This document shows positions 54,910-64,000 of a stretch of 64,000 bases of DNA, one piece after another. Position 1 is the stretch's first letter. Each line of letters opens with the position of its first letter. Origin of the DNA: JAGWRA01 sp963711505 (lineage in GTDB: Bacteria; Acidobacteriota; Vicinamibacteria; Vicinamibacterales; CAVVIG01). The stretch lies in NCBI GenBank assembly GCA_963711505.1, contig CAVQEJ010000003.1, positions 558,001 through 622,000 of the forward strand, read 5' to 3'. The notes under the pieces are model-generated. The model made no database searches. It was not told the DNA's origin and saw only the letters and a program-made list of their open reading frames with translations. Position numbers and translations under genes: made by a program.

Positions 54910-56050
54910 ATGTCATCATTCGTGCTCGAAGATCTGATCCGCCGTTACCAGGACCTCTCCAAGCGCTCCGCGGATCTGCGGAGCTATCTTTGAGGTCGCA
55001 CACCCTGCCGATGAGCTCGCCGCGCTCGAAGCGCGCGCGGCGGCCCCCGACTTCTGGAAGGATCAGGCCGAGGCCCAGAAGGTCCTGCAGCGGCGCCGCC
55101 GTCTCGAGCAGGACGTCGAGCTGAGCGCCGCGCTGCAGCGCCGCGTGGGCGACCTGGCCGTGCTCGTGGAGTGGGCCGAGCAGGGCGAGGAGGTCGGCGA
55201 CGAGCTGCGCCGCGGGCTCGACGATCTGGACGAGCAGGTGCAGGCCGGCGAGATCAAGAAGATGCTCGGCGGCGAGCACGACTTCCGCAACGCCATCCTG
55301 ACCATCCATCCGGGCGCCGGCGGCACCGAGTCGCAGGACTGGGCGGAGATGCTCCTCCGCATGTACGTGCGGTGGACGGAGCGCCGTGGCTTCAAGCGCG
55401 ACGTCATGGACCTCCAGCCCGGCGACGAAGCGGGGATCAAGAGCGCCACGCTGACGATCACCGGCGACTACGCGTACGGGCTGCTGACCGCCGAAGCCGG
55501 CGTGCACCGCCTCGTGCGGATCTCGCCGTTCGATCAGGCCGCGCGCCGCCACACGTCGTTTGCGTCGGTCTTCGTCTGGCCCGAGCTGCCCGACGACGTG
55601 GACATCGAGATCGACGAGAAGGACCTGCGGATCGACACGTACCGGTCGAGCGGCGCCGGCGGCCAGCACGTCAACGTCACCGATTCGGCGGTCCGCATCA
55701 CCCACCTGCCGACCAACATCGTGGTCTCGTGCCAGAACGAGCGCTCGCAGCACCGCAACCGTGACGCCGCGATGAAGGTGCTGAAGTCGCGGCTGTTCGA
55801 CCTGCGGATGAAGGAGCAGGAGGCGAAGCTGGCGAAGCTCGGCGGCGAGAAGAAGGATATCGGCTTCGGCAGCCAGATCCGCAGCTACGTGCTGCACCCC
55901 TATCAGCTCATCAAGGACCACCGCACGAAGATGGAGGTGGGCGACGTGGCGCGCGTGCTCGACGGCGACATCGACGGCTTCATCAAGACCTACCTGATGC
56001 AGAAGGCCAGCGGGACGCTCGGCCAGCCGGCCGCGGCCGATGAGGATTGA
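54910..56050 (+). CDS. prfB: peptide chain release factor 2 with programmed +1 frameshift
   Basis: About 379 residues; releases peptides at UGA and UAA. The first 27 codons end with TAT CTT TGA at 54985-54993, the exact slippery context of RF2 autoregulation: ribosomes stall at UGA and shift +1 onto GAG when RF2 is scarce. Downstream in the shifted frame: EVAHPADELAALEARAAAPD, the SPF tripeptide in LVRISPFDQAARRHTSF, and the GGQ motif in SSGAGGQHVNVTDSAVRITH. Unlike other frame breaks in this window, this one is functional and expected. The stop codon TGA is the first base of a TGACGAC heptamer array. Confidence 0.95.
54981..54995 (+). promoter_or_regulatory. RF2 programmed frameshift site
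   Basis: GAGCTATCTTTGAGG: the Leu codon CTT followed by TGA, preceded by a purine-rich GCGGAG that could act as the internal Shine-Dalgarno-like stimulator found in E. coli prfB. The in-frame stop TGA is at 54991-54993. Confidence 0.9.
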
Positions 56051-58458
56051 CGACTGACGACTGACGACTGACGTCGGGAGCGGCAGGGGCCGCGGCGGCT
56101 AGCGCTGCTGCTGGTGTGCTGCCGGGACTGCGGTCCCGGATGGGGCAGCGAGACCGGCGCGGGGGTCGTCGAGCCGAGGGTCGACGTGGCGCCCGGCTGC
56201 GTGCCGGCGATGAAGGCCTCGTTGATCGTGCCGGGCGTGCCGGCCGGCTCGGGCGAGCCGGTGGCCTTGTCGACCGAGACGTAGACGATGTTGCCCGGCG
56301 CCTGGAAGGTCGGCGGATTGTTCCGGTCGGGCAGGCCGTTGATGTAGGTCTTGATGAAGTCGGTCCAGATCGGCAGGGCCGCCACCGCTCCGGTGGCGTT
56401 GTTGAAGATCGGCTTCTTCTCGTCGAATCCCACCCAGACCCCGACCGTGATGTTCGGATCGAAGCCGATGAACCAGGCGTCGGTGTAGTTGTCGGTCGTC
56501 CCGGTCTTGCCGGCCAGCGGCCAGTCGATGGCGGAGTCGGCCTGCCCGGTGCCGCGCAGCACGACGCCCCGCAGCAGGTTCGTCATCACGAACGCCGTGT
56601 CGGCCCGGATGACGTCCTCCGGCTGCGGCCGGTGCTGCTCGAGCAGGCTGCCGTCGCGGTCCTGCACCTTCAGGATCTCGTACGGAACCATCCGCACGCC
56701 CTGGTTCGGGAAGACGGAATAGGCGCTGGTCATCTCGATCAGCGTCGACTCGGCTGCGCCGAGCGCCACCGACAGGAACGGCGGAATGTTCTCCTTCAGG
56801 CCGAAGCGCTTCGCGTAGGAGAGGACCACCGGCGGCGTGAGCTGGTTCATCATCCGCACGGCCGGCACGTTGCGCGAGTCCTCGAGCGCGTGGCGCAGGG
56901 TGATCGGCCCCTCGAAGATCCGGTCGTAGTTGCGCGGCTCGTAGTCCGGCAGTCCGGGACCCTGCGGGAAGCAGACCGGCACGTCCTGGATGATGGAGAC
57001 GGGCGTGTACCCGCGGTCGATGGCCGCCGTGTAGACGATCGGCTTGAAGGTCGATCCGAGCTGGCGGAAGGCCTGCAGCGCCCGGTTGAACTTGCTCCGC
57101 TCGAAGTTCTCGCCGCCGACCATGGCGAGGATCTGGCCCGTGTGGTTGTCGATGGCGAGCAGCGCTCCCTGGATCAGCGGCCGCTGATCGAGCCGGACGT
57201 CCATGGTCTTGTTCGCGGCTTCGACCTTGCGGATGGCCACCTGCACGACGTCACCCGGCTTCATGAGCTGGCTGGCGGCGCCCCGGTGCGTCCACGTGAA
57301 GTCGCGCGGCGTGAGCGTGGCGTGGTACTCGTCGAGCCGGAGCAGCGCGTTCTCGTGCCGCGGACCGGTCAGGGCGACGACCACGGCGGGCACGATGTCG
57401 CCGGGGTCCATCGGCTGGGCCCAGCGCGGGTTGTTGTAGTCGGCGATCGTCTCCTTCTCGGCGAGCACGTTCTCGGTGGGATGCCGCCATCCACGGATCT
57501 TGTCGACGTTCCGCAGGCCGCGATCGACGGCGGCGTCGGCGGCCTTCTGCAGGCGGACGTCGAGCGACGTCTGCACCGACAGGCCCTCTTCGTAGAGCTG
57601 CTTGGCCCCGTATTCGTGCTCGAGGTGCTGGCGGACCTGCTCGACGAAGTACGGGGCGATCGACATGGCCTGCCGGGCCTGCTTCGCCAGCACGATCGGC
57701 GCGGCCTTCGCCGTGTCGGCCTGGGCCTGCGTGATGTACCCCTCGTCGGCCATCCGCTGCAGCGAGTAGTTCCGCCGCCCGCGGGCGCGCCGCATGTTGA
57801 CGAGCGGGCTCTGGCGCTCGGGCGACTGGATGATGCCGGCGATGAGCGCCGCCTCGGGCAACGTCAGATCCTTCGCGTGCGTGCCGAAGTACATCCGCGA
57901 CGCGGCTTCGACGCCGTACGCACCGTGCCCCAGATAGATCTGGTTGCAGTAGAACGTCAGGATCTCCTGCTTCGTGTACCGCTTCTCGAGCTGGAGGGCG
58001 ACGATCGCCTCCTTGACCTTCCGCTCGAGCGTCTTGTTGAAGCCGATGGTGTTCGGGAAGAGGTTGCGCGCCAGCTGCTGCGTCAGGGTGCTCGCGCCGT
58101 ATTCCCGCCGCTTGATGATGTCGTTGACGGACGTGACGAAGATGCGCCAGACGTTCACGCCGAAGTGATGGTTGAAGTCGGCGTCCTCGGTCGCGATGAT
58201 CGCCTCGCGCAGCAGCGGAGAGATGTCGTCGTAGCCGATGACATCGCGCCGCTGCGTGGCGAATTCGCCGATCACCTCGCCGTCGTGGGCGTAGACCCGC
58301 GTGATCGTGTTCGGCGCGTAGTTGTCCAGGGCCTTGATCTGCGGCAGGTCGCCGGCATACGCGAACAGCACGCCGCTGACGCTGCCGAGGACGGCGGCGA
58401 CCACGAAGAGCGCGGCGATGGCGGCGTGACGTGCGTAACGGACGACGTAGTGAGCCAA
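55990..58458 (-). CDS. penicillin-binding protein 1A, bifunctional
   Basis: Class A PBP, about 800 residues. Membrane helix (HAAIAALFVVAAVLGSVSGVL), glycosyltransferase GT51 domain (ISPLLREAIIATEDADFNHH, YGASTLTQQLARNLFPNTIG), and penicillin-binding transpeptidase: STFK in LGSTFKPIVYTAA, SRN in LEDSRNVPAVRM, KTG in LAGKTGTTDNYTDAWFIGF. It makes and cross-links peptidoglycan. Start is TTG at 58458. As written, the minus-strand frame runs into the end of prfB (stop at 55990). If one base is missing near 56130, it would instead end at a TAG at 56101-56099 after QQQR, which is more plausible. Confidence 0.9.
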   Translation of the reverse strand: MAHYVVRYARHAAIAALFVVAAVLGSVSGVLFAYAGDLPQIKALDNYAPNTITRVYAHDGEVIGEFATQRRDVIGYDDISPLLREAIIATEDADFNHHFGVNVWRIFVTSVNDIIKRREYGASTLTQQLARNLFPNTIGFNKTLERKVKEAIVALQLEKRYTKQEILTFYCNQIYLGHGAYGVEAASRMYFGTHAKDLTLPEAALIAGIIQSPERQSPLVNMRRARGRRNYSLQRMADEGYITQAQADTAKAAPIVLAKQARQAMSIAPYFVEQVRQHLEHEYGAKQLYEEGLSVQTSLDVRLQKAADAAVDRGLRNVDKIRGWRHPTENVLAEKETIADYNNPRWAQPMDPGDIVPAVVVALTGPRHENALLRLDEYHATLTPRDFTWTHRGAASQLMKPGDVVQVAIRKVEAANKTMDVRLDQRPLIQGALLAIDNHTGQILAMVGGENFERSKFNRALQAFRQLGSTFKPIVYTAAIDRGYTPVSIIQDVPVCFPQGPGLPDYEPRNYDRIFEGPITLRHALEDSRNVPAVRMMNQLTPPVVLSYAKRFGLKENIPPFLSVALGAAESTLIEMTSAYSVFPNQGVRMVPYEILKVQDRDGSLLEQHRPQPEDVIRADTAFVMTNLLRGVVLRGTGQADSAIDWPLAGKTGTTDNYTDAWFIGFDPNITVGVWVGFDEKKPIFNNATGAVAALPIWTDFIKTYINGLPDRNNPPTFQAPGNIVYVSVDKATGSPEPAGTPGTINEAFIAGTQPGATSTLGSTTPAPVSLPHPGPQSRQHTSSSASRRGPCRSRRQSSVVSRQSSSAAAGWPSVPLAFCIR
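56048..56075. repeat. TGACGAC heptamer array
   Basis: TGACGAC repeated three times, then TGACGTC. It starts with the prfB stop codon and lies between the convergent prfB and PBP1A genes. Confidence 0.7.
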
Positions 58459-58491
58459 ATGACCTGCCTGTCGTGACCGGTGCCCGGGGGC

Positions 58492-60345
58492 TCAGGGCCG
58501 CCGCGGAACCCGGGAATGAACGTGCGGCCGGGCGACCCCGTGCGGGACCGCGACGCGCGGCCGCGCCGCCGGCCTGCCCGTCGGGTGTCCGCCGGCCGCC
58601 GGCGCCGCGACGCCGGCCGTCACCGGCATGATCGGCTTCATGCCGCCCGGAATCGGCAGGACGGTCGCCGGGACCGTCACCAGCGGCGCCACCACCCGCA
58701 TTCCGCTGCCGGTCTCGGGCACGCTCAGCGTCCCCGGCACGATGACACGCGGCAGCGCCGTGGCCGACGGAATCGATGGCACGACGAATCGGGGTGCCGT
58801 CCAGCCTCCCTGCAATCCGGTGGCCAGATCCCGTGCCGAAGACATTGTACGGTACGAAGACCACGGAGAGCCGATCATCCGACCCGATGGTGGCCCGGAC
58901 CGCGAGTGGCGGGGCAGGATCGTGCGGAGGCCTGAACCGTTCGTTCCGACCATCCCGCTGTGAAAATTCGACACACTGTTGTTCACGACACCCGGCAGCA
59001 CGGCCGGAGGCGTCCGGCCGCGAAACGGGGACGCCGCGGCCGCAGTCCTTTGCGGCATGACCGCGCGGACGTGCCGGTTCGCGAGGCTGCGTGGGATCGC
59101 CAGGCGCGAGAGCGGCGACGGCACGGCGATGTGCGGCAGGGCGACGGCGCTGGCGGCGCTGCGGACCGCGGGCACCGGGGCCGTCCGCTGTTCGATGAAC
59201 GTCCGGGGGCGGGCGCGCAGCGCCTCCTCGCGCAGCGCGTGGCGCCGAACGGCGCGGCCGTCGAAGTCGCGGTGGGGCACGACGACCCAGCCGCGCCACG
59301 CCGACCCGTGCCGTCCGGGATGGTAGAGATCGACGGCCGGCGCGTCGTGCGCGTCCAGGGCGCACCAGCTCACGTAGCCCGGCGCCACGGCCCACGACAC
59401 CCACGCCGGGCTCCACTGGTTGCCCGGAACCCAGTACCACGCGGTCGCCGAACGGCCCCAGCGGCCGTAGTGGAAGACCGGCCAGGCCCAGGCCTCGTTG
59501 CCAATCCACGTCCACCCGTAGGGCGCGACATCCTGCCACTGGCCGTCGTAGTACGGCCGCCAGCTCTCCTGGACTCGCGGATACCAGACATACCCATAGG
59601 GCGCGAGGTACTCCCAGCGTCCATTGCGATCGAACGTGCCGGCGTAGGCGTCGAGGTTGAGCGGCAGGTAGGTGGCGGAGCGTGAACCGACGCGGGCGTC
59701 GAACTGCGCGTCGGCCCAGCGGCCGAACTCGTCCGTCAGCGCGACGTTGAACGCTTCGGCGGCCTCCGGCACGCCGTTGTTGCGGACCAGGGTGCGTTCG
59801 CCGGCCCTGAGGGCCAGCGACGCCCGTTCGGTGGACAGCGTGGCGGCCCCGCGCACGACGGCCAGCGAGACCTGTACGGCCCGCGTATCGGACGCGGCGA
59901 TTTCGTAGACCCCGGGGCCATCGACCTGGACGATGCCGCCCGGCGCGTCGATGCGATAGATGGCGGCTGTGGCCGGGGCGAACGGTGCCGCGTCGCCCCT
60001 CACGGTCATCCGGATCCGGCCGTCCAGGAGCCGGATCAGTGAGGCATCGAGCAGGTCCAGCGTGGTGTCGCGATCGACATCGAGCGTCGAGCCGTCGGCG
60101 AAGAGGACTTCGAGCCGTCCGTCGGTCGTGCGGAGGCGGTCGCCGGGCATCAGCGGCACGTTTGGCGCCGCCGGTTCGGCCCGGGTGTCCCGTTCGATCG
60201 TGGCGGTGCCGTCGACGATGGCGAGATGTGCCGGCGGGAGGCCGTTGCCGGGATCGGGGTCGGCCTGCCGGGCCCGCGCACGTCCGCCCCAGGCAAGAAC
60301 GATGAGCAGGATCAGGCAGCCGATGGCGCACCAGCGTTTGGGCAT
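58492..60345 (-). CDS. FecR/DUF6600 domain protein with signal peptide
   Basis: A 617-residue exported protein. After a signal peptide (MPKRWCAIGCLILLIVLAWG) comes a FecR-type domain (ERDTRAEPAAPNVPLMPGDR, RLEVLFADGSTLDVD), then the DUF6600 repeats built on Trp and Tyr (WEYLAPYGYVWYPRVQESWR, PYYDGQWQDVAPYGWTWIGN, WYWVPGNQWSPAWVSW). The C-terminal 250 residues are Pro/Ser/Arg-rich low complexity. The FecR domain of anti-sigma factors binds ligand signals, but no sigma gene or membrane anchor is beside it. Similar proteins are abundant in Acidobacteriota. The ATG at 60345 follows a GAGGTC sequence and starts the signal peptide directly. Confidence 0.8.
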   Translation of the reverse strand: MPKRWCAIGCLILLIVLAWGGRARARQADPDPGNGLPPAHLAIVDGTATIERDTRAEPAAPNVPLMPGDRLRTTDGRLEVLFADGSTLDVDRDTTLDLLDASLIRLLDGRIRMTVRGDAAPFAPATAAIYRIDAPGGIVQVDGPGVYEIAASDTRAVQVSLAVVRGAATLSTERASLALRAGERTLVRNNGVPEAAEAFNVALTDEFGRWADAQFDARVGSRSATYLPLNLDAYAGTFDRNGRWEYLAPYGYVWYPRVQESWRPYYDGQWQDVAPYGWTWIGNEAWAWPVFHYGRWGRSATAWYWVPGNQWSPAWVSWAVAPGYVSWCALDAHDAPAVDLYHPGRHGSAWRGWVVVPHRDFDGRAVRRHALREEALRARPRTFIEQRTAPVPAVRSAASAVALPHIAVPSPLSRLAIPRSLANRHVRAVMPQRTAAAASPFRGRTPPAVLPGVVNNSVSNFHSGMVGTNGSGLRTILPRHSRSGPPSGRMIGSPWSSYRTMSSARDLATGLQGGWTAPRFVVPSIPSATALPRVIVPGTLSVPETGSGMRVVAPLVTVPATVLPIPGGMKPIMPVTAGVAAPAAGGHPTGRPAARPRVAVPHGVARPHVHSRVPRRP

Positions 60346-60498
60346 GACAGACCTCGCGGACGAGGGTGACTTCAGCAGGCGACGCAAGACGGATCGAGAC
60401 GGGCAGGCTGGCGGAATTGATTATAGCATCCAGCTGACGCGGAAAGCTTGTGTAATGTTGTGGTTAGAGCCAAGTTGATCGGATACGGTTTTGTGATT

Positions 60499-60527
60499 TT
60501 GACTATTGGGCACTCATATTTTATTAT
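60499..60527 (+). promoter_or_regulatory. predicted promoter of dnaK
   Basis: TTGACT at 60499-60504, 17-base spacer, TATTAT at 60522-60527, in an AT-rich island; about 60 bases before the ATG. A full HspR (HAIR) or CIRCE operator is not evident, only a GGGCACTC half at 60508-60515. Confidence 0.55.
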
Positions 60528-60587
60528 GAACGTGGACATAACAAAGAAGTGGCGTAGCCTTGCCGCGTCGTCTGAGGTGACTTCATC

Positions 60588-62510
<1,923 letters not shown>

Positions 62511-62529
62511 CGCGGCCTGACTGCGCCGG

Positions 62530-63639
62530 ATGATGGATTTCTATCTCGTGCTCGGGTTGTCGCGGGAGGCGAGCGGCGCGGACATCAAGCGCGCCTACCG
62601 CCGGCTGGCCCGGACGTACCATCCGGACATCAATCCGGGCGACCGGGCGGCGGAGCTGCGGTTCCGGCAGATCAGCGAGGCGTACCAGACGCTGATCGAT
62701 CCGGACCGCCGCCGCCGTTACGACGTGTTCGGCGACACGCCGCCGGCCGGGGACTCGCCGCCCTCGTACGGCTTCGAAGGGTTCGATTTCTCGGTGGCCG
62801 TCGGCGGCGCGGAGGCCTCCACGTTCGGCGACCTGTTCGCCGACATCATCCGCCACCGCCAGGCGCCCGGCCGCGGCGAGGGCGCCGACCGGGGCGCCGA
62901 TCTGCACCAGACCATCGCCCTGGGCTTCGAGGAGGCGCTGCGCGGCGGCGAGCGGACGCTCACCGTCGTCCGTCGCGAGCAGTGCCCCTCGTGCAGCGGG
63001 ACGGGCGTGCAGCGGACAGCCGAGACGCGGTGTCCGTACTGTCACGGCGCCGGATCGGTGCGCGTGGCCCGGGGCCACATGGTCTTCTCGCGAGCCTGCG
63101 GGCATTGCGGGGGATCGGGGCAGCAGCGCCAGCGCGCCTGCCAGGCCTGCGACGGTCAGGGCGCGCAGACGCGCAGCGAGCGCGTCGTCATGCAGGTGCC
63201 GCCGGGGGTCGCCGACGGCGGGCGGCTGCGCGTGCCCGGGAAGGGGAACGTGGGCCAGTGCGGCGGCCCAACCGGCGATCTGTACGTGACGGTGCAGGTG
63301 GCTGGCCACCCGCTGTACCGGCGGGAAGGTGACGACCTGCACCTCACGGTGCCGGTGGCCGTCCACGAAGCGGGACTCGGCAGCCGGATCGAAGTGCCGA
63401 CGCCCGAGGGACCGGTCCGGCTGCGCGTGCCCCCGGGCACCCAGTCGGGGCAGCGGTTCCGGCTGCGGGATCGCGGCGCGCCGTCCCCTCGCGACGGCCG
63501 GCGGGGCGACCTGGTCGTCGAGGTCCGGCTCGTGCTGCCGACGTTGCTCGACGAGCGATCGAAGGAACTGCTCCGCGAGTTCGGCCGGATCAACGGCGAG
63601 GACGTCAGGAAGGACCTGAATTCAGAGGTGACGAATTGA
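62530..63639 (+). CDS. dnaJ: co-chaperone DnaJ
   Basis: A 369-residue J-domain protein of type I. HPD motif in RTYHPDINPGDRAAELRFRQ (H31), then a Gly/Phe-poor linker, the zinc-finger region (CPSCSGTG, CPYCHGAG, CGHCGGSG, CQACDGQG), and C-terminal substrate-binding domains (GRLRVPGKGN, GTQSGQRFRLRDRGAP). The J domain stimulates DnaK ATPase and targets clients. An ATG 3 bases later is an equal start. Its stop TGA is provided by the AT-rich hairpin element, as in the C26 gene. Confidence 0.95.
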   Translation: MMDFYLVLGLSREASGADIKRAYRRLARTYHPDINPGDRAAELRFRQISEAYQTLIDPDRRRRYDVFGDTPPAGDSPPSYGFEGFDFSVAVGGAEASTFGDLFADIIRHRQAPGRGEGADRGADLHQTIALGFEEALRGGERTLTVVRREQCPSCSGTGVQRTAETRCPYCHGAGSVRVARGHMVFSRACGHCGGSGQQRQRACQACDGQGAQTRSERVVMQVPPGVADGGRLRVPGKGNVGQCGGPTGDLYVTVQVAGHPLYRREGDDLHLTVPVAVHEAGLGSRIEVPTPEGPVRLRVPPGTQSGQRFRLRDRGAPSPRDGRRGDLVVEVRLVLPTLLDERSKELLREFGRINGEDVRKDLNSEVTN

Positions 63640-63731
63640 GAATTCAGAATTGAGAATTGAGAAAGCGGCGAGCGGGCCTGATGCTTCGTTCCGGCTTTCT
63701 GAATTCTTCGTTCGCCATTCTCAATTCGTCA
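63634..63731. repeat. AT-rich hairpin element, copy 5
   Basis: Left arm GAATTGAGAATTCAGAATTG, AGAATTGAGAAAGCG; right arm CTGAATTCTTCGTTCGCCAT, TCTCAATTCGTC. It separates dnaJ, whose stop TGA it contains, from hspR. Confidence 0.8.
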
Positions 63732-63741
63732 GGCTTCCCCC

Positions 63742-64000
63742 ATGGTGACCAGGCGCGGCGGCAAGGCGTACTACATGATCAGCGCGGTGGCGCAGAAGTA
63801 CCACATCCACCCGCAGACCCTGCGCCTGTACGAGCGCGAGGGGCTGCTGAAACCGTCGCGGACGGAAGGCAATACCCGCCTGTACTCTGAGGAGGACCTC
63901 GAGCAGCTCGAGATGATCCTGTCGCTGACGCGCGATCTGGGCGTGAACCTGGCCGGCGTGGAAGTCATCCTGAACATGCGGCGGAAGATCGAGCGGATGC
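63742..64000 (+). CDS. hspR: MerR-family heat-shock regulator HspR (partial, window end)
   Basis: The visible 86 residues contain a MerR winged helix: KAYYMISAVAQKYHIHPQTL, RLYEREGLLKPSRTEGNTRL, YSEEDLEQLEMILSLTRDLG, VNLAGVEVILNMRRKIERM. Located directly after dnaK-dnaJ, it is best read as HspR, the repressor that uses DnaK as co-repressor and controls the operon. It is cut by the window edge; typical HspR is about 120-150 residues. The ATG at 63742 follows the hairpin element. HspR operators (HAIR, CTTGAGT-N7-ACTCAAG) were not found in the dnaK promoter. Confidence 0.85.
   Translation, partial: MVTRRGGKAYYMISAVAQKYHIHPQTLRLYEREGLLKPSRTEGNTRLYSEEDLEQLEMILSLTRDLGVNLAGVEVILNMRRKIERM

Noticed and set aside
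56048..56075. CRISPR-like array at the TGACGAC repeats
   Set aside because: Seven-base units directly adjacent with no spacers and no cas genes; a simple tandem repeat.
55990..56098. PBP1A C-terminal extension overlapping prfB
   Set aside because: The tail (SRRQSSVVSRQSS) is the heptamer array in reverse and antisense prfB; the natural stop is probably the TAG at 56101-56099.
57251..60331. 1,026-codon minus-strand frame over PBP1A and FecR genes
   Set aside because: It is out of frame with both real genes, whose conserved motifs lie in other frames, and is low complexity (Arg, Pro, Ala).
60508..60534. CIRCE operator upstream of dnaK
   Set aside because: Only the GGGCACTC half is visible; no matching GAGTGC inverted half at the right spacing.

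Overview
This is a GC-rich, gene-dense chromosomal window of about 57 protein genes and one tRNA. It fits an Acidobacteriota bacterium, probably a Vicinamibacteria-type lineage. The basis is the secreted VWFA-related protein of the acidobacterial family at 30.2 kb, the DUF6600/FecR, DUF1572/DinB and DUF6335 proteins, and GC-rich mosaic repeats between housekeeping genes. Placement is inference from gene families; there is no rRNA here. I see no prophage, IS transposase, CRISPR array or defence island.

Layout. 0-1.6 kb: ArsR regulator with an AHSA1/SRPBCC partner and a DUF1801 protein, then tRNA-Thr(CGU) on the minus strand. 1.8-6.8 kb: uvrA, an exported HEAT-repeat protein and alkyladenine DNA glycosylase, each joined by a 4-base start/stop overlap. 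7-11.7 kb: ankyrin protein, OmpR/CusS-type two-component pair, then hsp20 and an HtrA protease, with efp divergent. 13-23 kb: Ku, CDP-alcohol phosphatidyltransferase, uvrC, trpS, scpA-scpB, an RluB-type pseudouridine synthase with a membrane alpha/beta hydrolase, and cmk. 23-27 kb: a basic-tailed DUF6335 protein, six-domain rpsA, HU and a HIT hydrolase. 27-36 kb: two acyl-CoA dehydrogenases, DinB-like protein, VWFA protein, glutamate dehydrogenase and a two-subunit B12 mutase whose active-site residues point to isobutyryl-CoA rather than methylmalonyl-CoA. 37-49 kb: valS-nadC-birA-coaX, a TRAM methyltransferase, a C26 peptidase, argS and mobA. 49-64 kb: TPR protein, NfeD protease with a decayed slipin partner, SPOR protein, lnt, prfB with the programmed frameshift, PBP1A, a FecR/DUF6600 protein and dnaK-dnaJ-hspR, the last cut by the window end.

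Two properties cut across the window. First, many well-conserved essential genes are broken by a single extra base, and a cluster of these lies in the palindrome GTAC (read as GGTAC, GTACC or GTAAC) on both strands; I read this as consensus error, so these genes are annotated as intact across the break. prfB (true programmed shift) and the slipin remnant (several losses) are different. Second, intergenic space is colonised by several repeat families (a GC-rich mosaic unit, a 40-base GTCGAAGG palindrome nested in it, AT-rich GAATTGAGAATT-type hairpins, a TGACGAC heptamer array) that begin at, or supply, the stop codons of neighbouring genes.

Several promoters place the -10 box 6-8 bases before the start codon (hsp20, valS, the mutase), suggesting leaderless mRNAs in this organism.
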